Counted from the first letter of the stretch, positions 42,096-50,676 are shown. The stretch: 64,000 bases of DNA from Gemmiger sp. An50 (GCF_002161595.1 NZ_NFID01000002.1:248001-312000); one strand, 5' to 3'. The notes: a model not told the origin generated them from the letters alone. Translations and numbers: made by a program.

Positions 42096-44483
42096 TTAGC
42101 CCTCATCGGTCCCGGTATCCGTGCCGGAATCGGCAGAGGACGTATCCGTGGATGTGCTGGTATCCTGGGCCGGTTCAGCCGCGGCCGCGGCGGTGATGGT
42201 CACCACCGTGCCCATGGGCGTCTCGGTACCCGCAGCCACATCCTGGGCGGTCACCTGCCCGTTCTCATCGCCGCTGATCCGCACGTTCAGGCCGGAGCCC
42301 GCCAGCATCTGGCTGGCCAGAGCCACACTCTTGCCGGTCACATCCGGCACGGTGGTCTTGGTGTACTCGGTGCTGTCGGTATACAGGTATACTGTGGTGC
42401 CTGCGGCCACCTTGGTGCCCGCCTCGGGATACTGAGCCAGCACCCGGTCACCGCTGCCCACCTTCCGGTGGGAAAGGCCGATCTTGTTCAGCTCCACCTG
42501 GGCCAGATCCCACTGGCTGTAGCTGGGATTGTTGGGAGTCACCAGGTTGGGCACGGTCACATCGCCGCTGGGCAGCAGGCTCTCGTCCATCTCGATGCCC
42601 AGATAGGGGGCCACCTCACTGATGATGTTGCCGATCAGCGGGGCGCTCAGCATGGAGCCGTATTCGGTTTCCGCGTGGGGTTCATCCACAAAGGCCAGAA
42701 TGGCGATCTGCGGGTCGTCCACCGGAAGCACCGCCAGGAAGCTGGAAACCTTCTCGTAACCGCCGCCCTCGCGCTCGCCCTGGTCCAGCTTCTCACTGGT
42801 ACCGGACTTGCCGCCGATGTGGTAGCCTGCCACATAAGCGTTGCGGCCGGCCGCGCCTGCGGCGCCGTAGTCCACAACGCCTTCCATCATCTTCAGAACC
42901 TGCTGCGAGACCTCTTCGCTGATGACCTGGCGCTTGATGGTGGGTTCGGTCTCCTGCACCACGTTGCCTTCCTGATCCACGATCTTATCCACGATGTAGG
43001 GCTGCACCAGATAGCCGCCATTGGCGATGGCCGCCACTGCGGTGATCATCTGGATGGGGGTCACCTTCTGGGCCTGACCGAAGCTGGTGGACGCCAGGTC
43101 CACGATGGTCATGCTGTCCGCCGGGTGATAGGAAATGCCCGCATAGGGAGCCTGTTCCGCCGGCAGGTCGATGCCGGTCTTTTCGGTGAAGCCGAAGGCG
43201 TTATAGTAGTCCGAGAAGGTCTCGATGCCCATCTTCTCGGCCTCATGGATGGTGGCGATGTTGCAGCTGTTGTACAGCACCTTGCCCATGTCCTGCCACT
43301 GGTGATTTGCACCCTCGGCGCAGGAATAGGGCTTGGTGCCGGGCAGCACCTGATAGCTGCCGCCGCAGTAATAGTTGGTGCCGGGCGTGCTCACACCGGA
43401 ATCCAGTGCGGCGGAGGTGGTGATCAGCTTGAATACTGAACCGGGGGTATACAGGTCGGTGATGGCCTTGTTCTTCCACTGGCGCTGGCGTTCCTGACCC
43501 TGCACCTGGGTGTACTCCTCGTCGGACAAGCCCTCCAGCAGGGCGGCCCGCTCCGGGTCGTAGATGGTCATGGGGTCGTTGGGATCGAAGTCCGGCTTGG
43601 TGGCCATGGCCAGGATAGCGCCGGTGTTCACATCCATCACGATCACCACGCCGCGCTCGGATACGTTGTTCACCTTCACCGAGTTTTCCAGGTATTTTTC
43701 CGCGATGGCCTGGATGTTGGCATCCAGCGTAAGCACCAGGCTGTTGCCATCCTGTGCGGGGTATTCCTCCCGCTCGTCGTTGGCGATCTCGTCGCCCAGG
43801 CCGTTCTTGATGCTTACCAGGCGGCCGGGGGTACCGGCCAGCGTTTCTTCGTAATAGGCCTCCAAACCATAGAAGCCGTAGCCGTCCGCATGCATGAAGC
43901 CCAGCACACTGGCGGCAAAGGCCCCGTAGGGATATTCGCGCTTGGTGTCCTGGGTTACGGTGATGGGCAGGTTGTTTTCGCTGGCGTATTCCTTGATCTG
44001 ATCCGCCACCGGCTTATCCACCTGCTTGGCCAGTACCTCGTACTGGCTTTCGGAATCGATCAGCTTGTCGTAGACCTCGTTTTCGTCCAGACCCAGCAGC
44101 TCCGCCACGTCGGCGCTCACGGTGCGCACCCGCTCGGCCCGGCGCTCTTCCGCGGGACGCTCGTCGCCCTCCGCCGCTTTGGGCGCGCTGATCTGACTGG
44201 GGTCGGCGGCAATGGTCCACACAATGCTGCTCTTGGCCAGCACCTTGCCGTTGGCGTCGTAGATCTGGCCGCGGGTGGGGGTCACCGCCACGTCCTTCAG
44301 CTGCTGGTTGGCAGCCTGGATGCGGTACTCGTCGTGCATGGCGATCTGCAGCCAGGCCAGCCGGCCGACCAGGATCGCGGCACCACAGGCAAACGCCCCC
44401 GCCAACAGCCAGTAGCGCAGTGAGCTGCGCTTGGATCTTGGCTTGTTCTGCGGCCCATTTTGCGGATTGTTCATTCTTGCCAT
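42096..44483 (-). CDS. class B penicillin-binding protein with two PASTA domains (PBP2x/SpoVD-like)
   Basis: A 795-residue division transpeptidase that cross-links septal peptidoglycan with FtsW. A short basic N-terminus, one membrane helix (YWLLAGAFACGAAILVGRLAW, about 25-45), a dimerisation domain and a transpeptidase domain are visible. Active-site motifs are PGSVFK (serine about 349), SCN and GGKSGT (about 558). Two PASTA repeats, VPNL... (about 655-720) and VPDVTGKS... (about 725-780), end the protein before a Thr/Ser/Asp tail. The ATG at 44483 is chosen (GAAGGAAA upstream); the longer frame at 44594 would span a terminator hairpin. Confidence 0.93.
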   Translation of the reverse strand: MARMNNPQNGPQNKPRSKRSSLRYWLLAGAFACGAAILVGRLAWLQIAMHDEYRIQAANQQLKDVAVTPTRGQIYDANGKVLAKSSIVWTIAADPSQISAPKAAEGDERPAEERRAERVRTVSADVAELLGLDENEVYDKLIDSESQYEVLAKQVDKPVADQIKEYASENNLPITVTQDTKREYPYGAFAASVLGFMHADGYGFYGLEAYYEETLAGTPGRLVSIKNGLGDEIANDEREEYPAQDGNSLVLTLDANIQAIAEKYLENSVKVNNVSERGVVIVMDVNTGAILAMATKPDFDPNDPMTIYDPERAALLEGLSDEEYTQVQGQERQRQWKNKAITDLYTPGSVFKLITTSAALDSGVSTPGTNYYCGGSYQVLPGTKPYSCAEGANHQWQDMGKVLYNSCNIATIHEAEKMGIETFSDYYNAFGFTEKTGIDLPAEQAPYAGISYHPADSMTIVDLASTSFGQAQKVTPIQMITAVAAIANGGYLVQPYIVDKIVDQEGNVVQETEPTIKRQVISEEVSQQVLKMMEGVVDYGAAGAAGRNAYVAGYHIGGKSGTSEKLDQGEREGGGYEKVSSFLAVLPVDDPQIAILAFVDEPHAETEYGSMLSAPLIGNIISEVAPYLGIEMDESLLPSGDVTVPNLVTPNNPSYSQWDLAQVELNKIGLSHRKVGSGDRVLAQYPEAGTKVAAGTTVYLYTDSTEYTKTTVPDVTGKSVALASQMLAGSGLNVRISGDENGQVTAQDVAAGTETPMGTVVTITAAAAAEPAQDTSTSTDTSSADSGTDTGTDEG

Positions 44484-44526
44484 GGCAGTGTTTCCTTCGT
44501 TTGCATCAGTGTCATTCGCCGCGCGT

Positions 44527-44556
44527 AAGGGGGCGGAACCGGTCGAAGCCCCCTGA
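44527..44556 (-). repeat. GC hairpin in the leader of the PBP gene
   Basis: GGGGGC and GCCCCC arms flank about 13 nt in the minus-strand RNA between the terminator-like hairpin and the PBP start. Confidence 0.5.
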
Positions 44557-44562
44557 TAATCG

Positions 44563-44590
44563 AAAAAGCGTGCGCGGCGGCACGCTTTTT
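44563..44590 (-). terminator. terminator-like hairpin between ftsL and the PBP gene
   Basis: AAAAAGCGTGC/GCACGCTTTTT form an 11-bp perfect stem with a 6-nt loop, 11 bp after the ftsL stop, followed by TTTTTC on the minus strand. It sits inside the dcw cluster. Confidence 0.75.
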
Positions 44591-44600
44591 CCATTTGCGG

Positions 44601-45065
44601 TCAGGGATCAAGATGATCCATCAGGCGCAGAAACCCGTTGTTCAGCATATCCAAAATACGCTGCCAACCGCTCTCCGGCCGCTGGATGGTGCTCTCGTTT
44701 TCCAGGGTCACATAGGTGATCTGGCTTTTGTCCAGCTTCATCAGCCCCAGCTGGGCGGCGATCTGCTCCACGTTTTTCAGGTTGGTCTTGCTGTCCAGCA
44801 CGCCGGACAGATAGTTGTAGTCACTCTGGGCGTTCACCAGCTGCTGATTTGTTTTCTGGATCTGGGTGGTCAGCTGGGTCAGGGTGGCCTGGCTTTGCAG
44901 CAGGCCCACGGTAAGCATGACCATCACGCAGCTCACCGCCACGGTTTTATAGGCCTGAGCGCTGATCTTCATGGCCTGCTTTTTGCCCTGTACCGCTCTC
45001 ATGCGGGGTTTAACGTCCAATGGCCGGTCCGCGAACCGTTCCAGTTCATAGGCAGCCTGTGCCAT
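44601..45065 (-). CDS. ftsL: FtsL-like septum-formation protein
   Basis: A 154-residue bitopic membrane protein. After a cytoplasmic stretch, one membrane helix (VAVSCVMVMLTVGLLQS, about 42-58) is followed by a coiled coil (TLTQLTTQIQKTNQQLVNAQSDY, about 62-85) typical of FtsL. Position after rsmH and before the PBP supports FtsL. Sequence conservation in this family is low, so identification depends on topology and context. It follows AAAGGAGGTG. Confidence 0.85.
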   Translation of the reverse strand: MAQAAYELERFADRPLDVKPRMRAVQGKKQAMKISAQAYKTVAVSCVMVMLTVGLLQSQATLTQLTTQIQKTNQQLVNAQSDYNYLSGVLDSKTNLKNVEQIAAQLGLMKLDKSQITYVTLENESTIQRPESGWQRILDMLNNGFLRLMDHLDP

Positions 45066-45136
45066 GTGCGCTCACCTCCTTTTTTGTTCCTTGTGCTTTA
45101 TCGGTGCTCCGGCTCCCCTTTGCCGGATTAGGCGGT

Positions 45137-46066
45137 TCAGTCGCCCAGCTTTTCGATCACCCGCAGCTTGGCGGACCGGCTGCGCCGGTTTTCCTCCAGC
45201 TCGGCAGCGGTGGCCTCGATGGGCTTGCGGGTAATCAGCTTTCCTTTTGCCTTGCCTCCGCACACACAGACCGGATACTCCGGCGGGCAGGTGCAGGCGG
45301 TGGCCCACTGGCGGAATTTGTTCTTCACCAGCCGGTCCTCCAGTGAGTGGAAGGTGATGATGGCGAAGCGTCCGCCGGGAGCAAGCAGATCAAAGATCTC
45401 CTCCATGCCCTGGCTGAGCACGTCCAGCTCGCTGTTCACTGCGATGCGCAGCGCCTGGAAGCTGCGCCGGGCGGGGTTTTTGTCCTTGCGGCGCACCGCC
45501 GGGGGCAGAGCGCTGGCAATGGCGTCGGCCAGCTGCAGGGTGGTGGCGAAGGGCGTCTCCTCCCGGCGCTGCACGATGCGCCCGGCAATGGCCCAGGCAT
45601 AGGGCTCCTCGCCGTACTCCCGCAAAATGCGGGCCAGCTCTTCCCGGCTGGCGGTGTTCACCAGGTCCGCCGCCGTGGGGCCGCTCTGGCTCATACGCAT
45701 ATCCAGCGGCGCGTCCTGGCGGTAGGAAAATCCCCGGGAGGCATCATCCAGCTGGTGGGAGGAAACTCCCAGATCCAGCAAAGCGCCGTTGATCTTTTCG
45801 ATGCCCAGCCCATACAGGGCACTGCGGGCGTTGCAGAAGTTGGTCTGCACCAGTGTGGCGGGCAACCCCTCCAGAGCCTTGCCCGCCGCCTCAATGGCGT
45901 CCGGGTCCTGGTCCAGGCTGACCAGACGGCCGGTGGTGAGGCGTTTTGCGATCTGGCTGGAATGGCCGCCGCCGCCGGCAGTGCCATCCAGATAGATACC
46001 GGCCGGATCGATGGCCAGGCCCTCCAGACATTCGTTCAAAAGCACGGGGATGTGGCTGAATTCCAT
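45137..46066 (-). CDS. rsmH: 16S rRNA m4C1402 methyltransferase RsmH
   Basis: A 309-residue SAM-dependent enzyme methylating N4 of C1402 in the ribosomal P site. The SAM site is LDGTAGGGGHS (about 27-37) and the family motif DLGVSSHQLDDASRGFSYRQ (about 98-117) is complete. FHSLEDRLVK near residue 260 is also conserved. Second gene of the dcw cluster, 12 bp after mraZ, with AAGGGGGA upstream. Confidence 0.96.
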   Translation of the reverse strand: MEFSHIPVLLNECLEGLAIDPAGIYLDGTAGGGGHSSQIAKRLTTGRLVSLDQDPDAIEAAGKALEGLPATLVQTNFCNARSALYGLGIEKINGALLDLGVSSHQLDDASRGFSYRQDAPLDMRMSQSGPTAADLVNTASREELARILREYGEEPYAWAIAGRIVQRREETPFATTLQLADAIASALPPAVRRKDKNPARRSFQALRIAVNSELDVLSQGMEEIFDLLAPGGRFAIITFHSLEDRLVKNKFRQWATACTCPPEYPVCVCGGKAKGKLITRKPIEATAAELEENRRSRSAKLRVIEKLGD

Positions 46067-46078
46067 GTGCGTTCCCCC

Positions 46079-46498
46079 TTATAGTTCCAGTTCTTCCATG
46101 GCGGCTTCCAGCTGCTCGCTGCCAAAGCCCGCCTGTTTCTTCTGCCAGGCGGCAGTGTCCCAGATCTCGGCATGCTTGCCCACACCGATGATGGTCACAT
46201 CCTTCTGCAGGCCCGCGTGGGTGCGCAGGCTGGGCGAGATGAGCACCCGGCCCTGTTTGTCCGGCGTGACCTCGGTGGCCATGGCGAACAGAAACCGCTG
46301 GATCTCGCGGGTCTTGACCAGGCTCTTGCCCTGCAGCTTTTCGCAGATGAGCTGCCATTCGCTCTCCGGGAAGGCGACCAGACAGTTGTCCATCCAGCGT
46401 GTGATGACGAACACCTGCCCCATCTGCTCCCGAAAACGTGCGGGGAAGTTCAGGCGGCCCTTTTCGTCGATGGCATAGTTGTACTCGCCCATCAACAT
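46079..46498 (-). CDS. mraZ: transcriptional regulator MraZ
   Basis: A 139-residue double SpoVT-AbrB-like protein that binds GTGGG repeats upstream of its own gene and represses the dcw cluster. It begins MLMGEYNYAIDEKGRLNFPARFREQ (first copy) with a second copy in the middle (DKQGRVLISPSLR). Both have the D-x-K/Q-G-R-h motif. AGGAGG precedes the start. Its likely binding sites lie about 70-90 bp upstream. Confidence 0.95.
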   Translation of the reverse strand: MLMGEYNYAIDEKGRLNFPARFREQMGQVFVITRWMDNCLVAFPESEWQLICEKLQGKSLVKTREIQRFLFAMATEVTPDKQGRVLISPSLRTHAGLQKDVTIIGVGKHAEIWDTAAWQKKQAGFGSEQLEAAMEELEL

Positions 46499-46564
46499 AC
46501 GGCGCCGCCTCCTTTCGCTCGGGGCTCAAGGTTTCCCCCATCGGCTCCACCGGTGTGGAAAACT

Positions 46565-46590
46565 CTCCACTTTACCCCACTTCTCCCCAC
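46565..46590 (-). promoter_or_regulatory. MraZ-box repeats
   Basis: Minus-strand GTGGGG (46590-46585), GTGGGG (46580-46575) and GTGGAG (46570-46565) at exact 10-bp spacing, between promoter and mraZ start. A fourth GTGGGG (46618-46613) lies inside the promoter spacer. Confidence 0.85.
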
Positions 46591-46600
46591 TGTATCAATT

Positions 46601-46629
46601 ATTATACGTTACCCCCACCTCAATTGCAA
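46601..46629 (-). promoter_or_regulatory. promoter of the dcw cluster
   Basis: Minus-strand TTGCAA (46629-46624), a 17-bp spacer and a perfect TATAAT (46606-46601). Confidence 0.8.
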
Positions 46630-46799
46630 GATATTGCACCGAAAAAGAATCGTGAAAAATCTCGCCCCAATGCCGTTTTTTCGCGGATTGGCTGCATATT
46701 TTTCCTGTTTTGTGTATTCTTTCCGCCAGACGTCTTCCCCCGGTAAACCCTGCGGGTCCACCCTGGCGTTTTACACCGGGTTTTCCACAATTCGCCACG

Positions 46800-46845
46800 A
46801 GAAAAAGGCCCCGTGCCCGCCAAAATCCGGCAGGCACGGGGCCTT
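46800..46845 (-). terminator. terminator after the coiled-coil gene
   Basis: AAGGCCCCGTGCC/GGCACGGGGCCTT is a 13-bp stem followed by TTTC on the minus strand. Confidence 0.85.
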
Positions 46846-46862
46846 GAGGGCTGACCGTTCCG

Positions 46863-47327
46863 TCAGCCGTTGTTGTTCTTCGCGTTCTGGCGCAGGTTGG
46901 CGCGCACGGTCTTGACCTCCGCCGCGTTGCGGGCCAGCTGCTCCTCGGTGATGCGCAGCATGTTCTCGCAGTAGTCGGTCACGGTGGTGCGCATCTCGCG
47001 GGACTGGCTCTGCGCGCTGGAAAGGATCTCCGCCGCGCGCTGCTGGGCAGCCCGCACGATCTGCTCTTCGCCCACCAGCACCCGGGCCCGGTCCTCGGCC
47101 TTCTTCACGATGGCCTCAGCCTCCCGCTTGGCGCTGGCAATGATGTCCGCCCGGTCGTTCACGATGGCCTTGGCCTGGCGAATCTCGGTGGGCATGTTCA
47201 GGCGCACCTCGTCGATGATGTCCCGCATTTTGTCAATGTCCACCATCCGCTTGCTGCCGGAGAACGGCAGGCCGGAGGCCTCTTCCATGGTTTCTTCCAT
47301 CAGGTCCAGCAACTCGTCGATGTTCAT
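46863..47327 (-). CDS. coiled-coil protein downstream of rsmD
   Basis: A 154-residue, mostly helical, highly charged protein. The region AIVNDRADIIASAKREAEAIVKKAEDRARVLVG (about 50-85) is coiled coil and resembles V/F-type ATPase stalk subunits or DivIVA-like proteins, which explains the 'ATPase' label often given. It has no membrane segment or catalytic motif. It overlaps the rsmD stop by four bases, indicating translational coupling. In many Clostridia a similar gene lies next to rsmD and coaD; coaD is not here. The role is unknown. Confidence 0.8.
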   Translation of the reverse strand: MNIDELLDLMEETMEEASGLPFSGSKRMVDIDKMRDIIDEVRLNMPTEIRQAKAIVNDRADIIASAKREAEAIVKKAEDRARVLVGEEQIVRAAQQRAAEILSSAQSQSREMRTTVTDYCENMLRITEEQLARNAAEVKTVRANLRQNAKNNNG

Positions 47328-47872
47328 TCTTCTCGCTCCTTTTCATAGCGGGTCACCAATACGGTGCCGTAACGGTATTGTTTTTTCTTGCAAAGGCCCT
47401 CGCACTCGTCCGGCAGACTGGCTGCCAGCTCGCTCTCGCACAGCACCGTGCCGCCGGGCGCGGTCACCCGCGCCACCTGAGGCAGAATCTGCGCCAGCGT
47501 ATCGTGGCGGTAGGGCGGGTCCAGCAGAACGACGTGGAACTGCTCGCCGCAGCTCGCCAGGAACGTGTCCGCCCTGGTGTTGCGAATCTGGCTTTGGGCC
47601 TGCACACCGGCGGCCCGACAGTTCTGCTCCACGACGCGCACCGCGCCCCGGTCCTGGTCCACGAACACGCAGCTGGCCGCACCGCGGCTCAGCGCCTCGA
47701 TGCCCAGCTGACCGCTTCCTGCGAACAGATCCAGCACCTTTGCCCCCGGCAGGATGAACTGCAGGGCGCTGAACATGCCCTCCTTCACCCGGTCCACCGT
47801 GGGTCTTGTAATATCTTCTCCCGGCAGGGCCGCCAGCTTGGTGCCCCGGGCAGAGCCTGAGATCACACGCAT
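47324..47872 (-). CDS. rsmD: 16S rRNA m2G966 methyltransferase RsmD
   Basis: A 182-residue SAM enzyme methylating N2 of G966. Signature motifs are SGSARGTKLAALPG (about 5-18), DLFAGSGQLGIEALSRGA (about 48-65) and the catalytic DPPY (about 118). The start follows AAAGGGAGGTG. First of a two-gene unit with the coiled-coil protein. Confidence 0.94.
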   Translation of the reverse strand: MRVISGSARGTKLAALPGEDITRPTVDRVKEGMFSALQFILPGAKVLDLFAGSGQLGIEALSRGAASCVFVDQDRGAVRVVEQNCRAAGVQAQSQIRNTRADTFLASCGEQFHVVLLDPPYRHDTLAQILPQVARVTAPGGTVLCESELAASLPDECEGLCKKKQYRYGTVLVTRYEKEREE

Positions 47873-47911
47873 GGGGGTCCACCTCCCTTTCCTATCCCTT
47901 TGTGTTTTCCA

Positions 47912-47940
47912 TTATGGCCCGCACCGGCCGCTTTGTCAAG
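47912..47940 (-). promoter_or_regulatory. promoter of rsmD
   Basis: Minus-strand TTGACA (47940-47935), a 17-bp spacer and CATAAT (47917-47912). Confidence 0.8.
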
Positions 47941-47968
47941 AAGAAAGGTGCGGACCCGAACTGCCGGT

Positions 47969-48448
47969 TCACCCTTTTTTCGGCCGCAGAGTTTCCAGAA
48001 TACGGTCCACCGCGGCGGCGTCACAGCCGTTCCAGAGCACCCCATCCACCTGGATGTTGGGCCCCTTGCCGCACTGCTTGAAGCAGTTCTGGGTGCGCAG
48101 CACTGCGGTGCCCTCGGGCAACTGGGCCAGTCCCTTTTTCAGCCGGTCCATCAATGCGGCGTTTTTCGCGCCGCATCGCCCGCCGCTGCACACCACAATC
48201 TCGTGGGCGGCGGCCCCCAGCTTTAGGCTGGGATACAGACGGATCAGCTTTTCCAGCAGCGGCACCTTGTATCCGGTGCAGACAGAGATGGTCTCCAGCG
48301 CCTGGGGCGGAATGTGGCCGTAAATCTCCTGAGTTTCCCGCAGCAGGGCCACGGTATCCTCCTGCTCCAGGGTGGGGCGGCTGCCCTTTCGGCCGGCATA
48401 GTACTCCGCCGCCTCGGCAAAGCGTTCGTGCAATGTGTTCTGGTCCAT
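47969..48448 (-). CDS. NuoE-like thioredoxin-fold [2Fe-2S] protein
   Basis: A 159-residue NuoE/HndA-like protein. The N-terminal helical domain has LRETQEIYGHIPPQALETIS, typical of NADH-dehydrogenase 24-kDa subunits. The C-terminal thioredoxin-like fold supplies four cluster cysteines, CSGGRC (about 92-97) and CFKQC (about 125-129). It differs in spacing from canonical NuoE. No NuoF/G-type partner is adjacent; it follows uvrC with a 3-bp gap. It may be an electron-transfer partner of an enzyme encoded elsewhere, perhaps the hydrogenase system; that is inference. Confidence 0.82.
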   Translation of the reverse strand: MDQNTLHERFAEAAEYYAGRKGSRPTLEQEDTVALLRETQEIYGHIPPQALETISVCTGYKVPLLEKLIRLYPSLKLGAAAHEIVVCSGGRCGAKNAALMDRLKKGLAQLPEGTAVLRTQNCFKQCGKGPNIQVDGVLWNGCDAAAVDRILETLRPKKG

Positions 48449-48451
48449 AAA

Positions 48452-50284
48452 TCAATCCTCCGTTCGGGGGTGAAAATAGTCGTAGATGGTTTGGGCGGCC
48501 TTCTGGCCCACGCCCTTGGCGTTGGTCAGCTCGTCCACACCGGCTTCGCGCACCGCCCCCACCGACTTGAAGTGGGCCAGAAGCGCCTTGGCGGTGGCCG
48601 GTCCCACGCCGGGAATGGCGGTCAGACTGGAAGCATAGGCTTTCTTCTTCTGGTTCTGGCGCTGGTAGGCGATGGAGAACCGGTGCACCTCGTCCTGAAT
48701 GGAAGAGATGAAGGTGAAGATATTCCGGTGCATGCTGATGGCGATTTCGCCGCCGTCGGCGGTCACGATGGCCCGGGTCCGGTGGTGGTCGTCCTTCACC
48801 ATGCCGAACAACGGCACCGCCGCCAGAGCGGTGCCCGCCAGCGCCGCCTTCACTGCGCTCACCTGGCCCTTGCCGCCGTCCAGCAAGATCACGCTGGGCA
48901 GCACCGAGAACTGGCCCGCCGTGCCTTTTTCATACTCAGCGGCCCGGCGGCTCAGCGCCTCGGCCATGCTGGCAAAGTCGTCGGTGCCCGCCACGGTGCG
49001 CATCTTGAAGCGCCGGTAGCCGCTTTTCTTGGGGCGGCCGTTTTCAAACACCACCATACCGCAGACACTGGTGCCCTCGCCCCAGTTGGAAATATCGTAG
49101 CTCTCGATCACCGCCGGAGGCTCGGGCAGGCCCAGCACCGCGGCGGCCTCGTCCAGCAGGCGCTGATTCCGGTCGGTGCGGCCGCTCTCCCGGGCCAGGC
49201 GTTCCACCGCGTTGGTATAGGCCATGCTCACCAGCTTGGCCGTGTCGCCCCGCTGGGGCACATACAGCTGCACCTTGGTCCCCCGGGTCTCCTCCAGCAG
49301 CTGGGTCAAAGCCTCGTGGCTCTCGGGCAGCACATCCACCGCGATGACCTTGGGAATCTCCTCCCCGTCCAGATAGTAACGGGGCAGAAATTCCTCCCGC
49401 AAGGCGTCCAGGTCGGCGGTGCCCCGGAACAGGAACTCCCGCTTGTCGGTCAAACGGCCGGTGCGGTAGCGCAGGATAGCTGCGCAGCTGTTCTGCCCCA
49501 CTCCGGCGAAGGCGATCACATCCATCTGGGTGCTCTCGTCCACCACCACCTTCTGCCCGGCCGACACCTTTTTGATTGCGGCGATTTGGTCTCGCAGCAG
49601 GGCGGCCTGCTCAAAGTCCAGCCGCTCGGCAGCCTCCTCCATGCGCTGCTCCAGCGTTTTCACGATGTCTTTTTTGCCGTAGCGGATCAGTCGGATGGCT
49701 CCCTGCACTGCCTGGTTGTAGGTCTCCTTGCTGATTTTCCCGCTGCACAGGGCCATACACTTGCCGATGTGGGCGTTCAGGCAGGGGCGACCCTTGCCGA
49801 TCTCCTGGGGAAAGCGCCGGTTGCACCGGGGCAGCAGGAAGGCGTCCTGGGCGGTCTCCACCATCTGGCGCACCGCGAAGCTGCTGGTGAAGGGCCCGAT
49901 GTACTCCGCCCCGTCCTCCTCCTTTTGCAGCGCCGCCGAGATGCGGGGGTATTCTTCCTTGGTGATCTTCACATAGCTGTAGCCCTTGTCGTCCTTGAGC
50001 AGAATGTTGTACTTGGGGGTATGGGCTTTGATCTGGCTGGCCTCCAGCACCAGAGCCTCAAACTCGCTTTGGCAGACGATCACGTCAAAATTGAAGGCGT
50101 GCTCGATCATCTGGGTGACTTTGGCATCGTGGGGGACGCCCTCCCGGAAATACTGACTCACTCGGGTGCGCAGCCGCTTGGCCTTGCCGATGTAGATGAT
50201 CTCATCCCGCTTGTCCCGGATGATATAGACCCCCGGCAGCAGGGGCAGCATCTTCGCTTTTTCGTGCAGTTCAGCCTTGGTCAT
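48452..50284 (-). CDS. uvrC: excinuclease ABC subunit C
   Basis: A 610-residue nuclease subunit that makes both incisions in nucleotide-excision repair. The GIY-YIG domain is near the N-terminus (PGVYIIRDKRDEIIYIGKAKRLRTR, about 15-40), a UVR motif follows (about 200-235), and the RNase H-like endonuclease domain and the C-terminal helix-hairpin-helix pair (IPGVGPATAKALLAHF, about 560-576) are present. The start at 50284 follows AAAAGGAGG. It is first in a two-gene unit with the NuoE-like gene. Confidence 0.96.
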   Translation of the reverse strand: MTKAELHEKAKMLPLLPGVYIIRDKRDEIIYIGKAKRLRTRVSQYFREGVPHDAKVTQMIEHAFNFDVIVCQSEFEALVLEASQIKAHTPKYNILLKDDKGYSYVKITKEEYPRISAALQKEEDGAEYIGPFTSSFAVRQMVETAQDAFLLPRCNRRFPQEIGKGRPCLNAHIGKCMALCSGKISKETYNQAVQGAIRLIRYGKKDIVKTLEQRMEEAAERLDFEQAALLRDQIAAIKKVSAGQKVVVDESTQMDVIAFAGVGQNSCAAILRYRTGRLTDKREFLFRGTADLDALREEFLPRYYLDGEEIPKVIAVDVLPESHEALTQLLEETRGTKVQLYVPQRGDTAKLVSMAYTNAVERLARESGRTDRNQRLLDEAAAVLGLPEPPAVIESYDISNWGEGTSVCGMVVFENGRPKKSGYRRFKMRTVAGTDDFASMAEALSRRAAEYEKGTAGQFSVLPSVILLDGGKGQVSAVKAALAGTALAAVPLFGMVKDDHHRTRAIVTADGGEIAISMHRNIFTFISSIQDEVHRFSIAYQRQNQKKKAYASSLTAIPGVGPATAKALLAHFKSVGAVREAGVDELTNAKGVGQKAAQTIYDYFHPRTED

Positions 50285-50333
50285 GGCAGGGGTCCTCCTT
50301 TTTCGGCCGTGGGGGTGTGCGGCCCGTATCCTC

Positions 50334-50362
50334 AGTATGCCCCGCTTGAGGAGCAAAAGCAA
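50334..50362 (-). promoter_or_regulatory. promoter of uvrC
   Basis: Minus-strand TTGCTT (50362-50357), a 17-bp spacer and CATACT (50339-50334). Its -35 overlaps the U-tract of the HPr terminator. Confidence 0.6.
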
Positions 50363-50392
50363 AAAAGGGCGGGTTTTCAAAACCCGCCCTTT
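50359..50392 (-). terminator. terminator of the HPr gene
   Basis: AAAGGGCGGGTTTT/AAAACCCGCCCTTT stem with a one-base loop, then TTTGC on the minus strand. Confidence 0.9.
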
Positions 50393-50412
50393 GATTTACG
50401 AAAGCAAAGAAA

Positions 50413-50676
50413 TTACTCGGCGAAACCGGAGTTTACCAGCTTTACCAGGCCTTCCACGGCAGCCTGCTCGTCGGCGCCGTCGGCAATGATGCGGATGGTG
50501 GTGCCGCCCACGATGCCCAGGCTCAGAACGCCCAGCAGGCTCTTGGCATTCACGCGGCGCTCTTCCTTCTCGACCCAGATGGAAGACTTGTACTCGTTGG
50601 CCTTCTGGATGAAGAAGGTAGCGGGACGGGCATGCAGGCCGACTTTGTTCTCAACGGTAACTTCTTTAACAAACAT
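50413..50676 (-). CDS. ptsH: HPr-family phosphocarrier protein
   Basis: An 87-residue HPr. GLHARPAT contains the phosphorylated histidine (residue 15), and NAKSLLGVLSLGI the serine (about 46) that HPr kinase phosphorylates for carbon-catabolite control in Firmicutes. It is monocistronic, not part of a ptsHI operon. Presence of the histidine supports a real HPr rather than Crh. Confidence 0.94.
   Translation of the reverse strand: MFVKEVTVENKVGLHARPATFFIQKANEYKSSIWVEKEERRVNAKSLLGVLSLGIVGGTTIRIIADGADEQAAVEGLVKLVNSGFAE

Larger units (their letters stand above)
46499..46862. other. control region between mraZ and the coiled-coil gene
   Basis: It contains three MraZ-type repeats (46565-46590), the dcw promoter (46601-46629), a T-rich region without a credible reading frame and a terminator (46802-46845). 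Confidence 0.7.

Noticed and set aside
46863-47327. V-type ATPase subunit
   Set aside because: The similarity is only to coiled-coil composition. No ATPase operon is present and the position next to rsmD is that of a conserved unknown.
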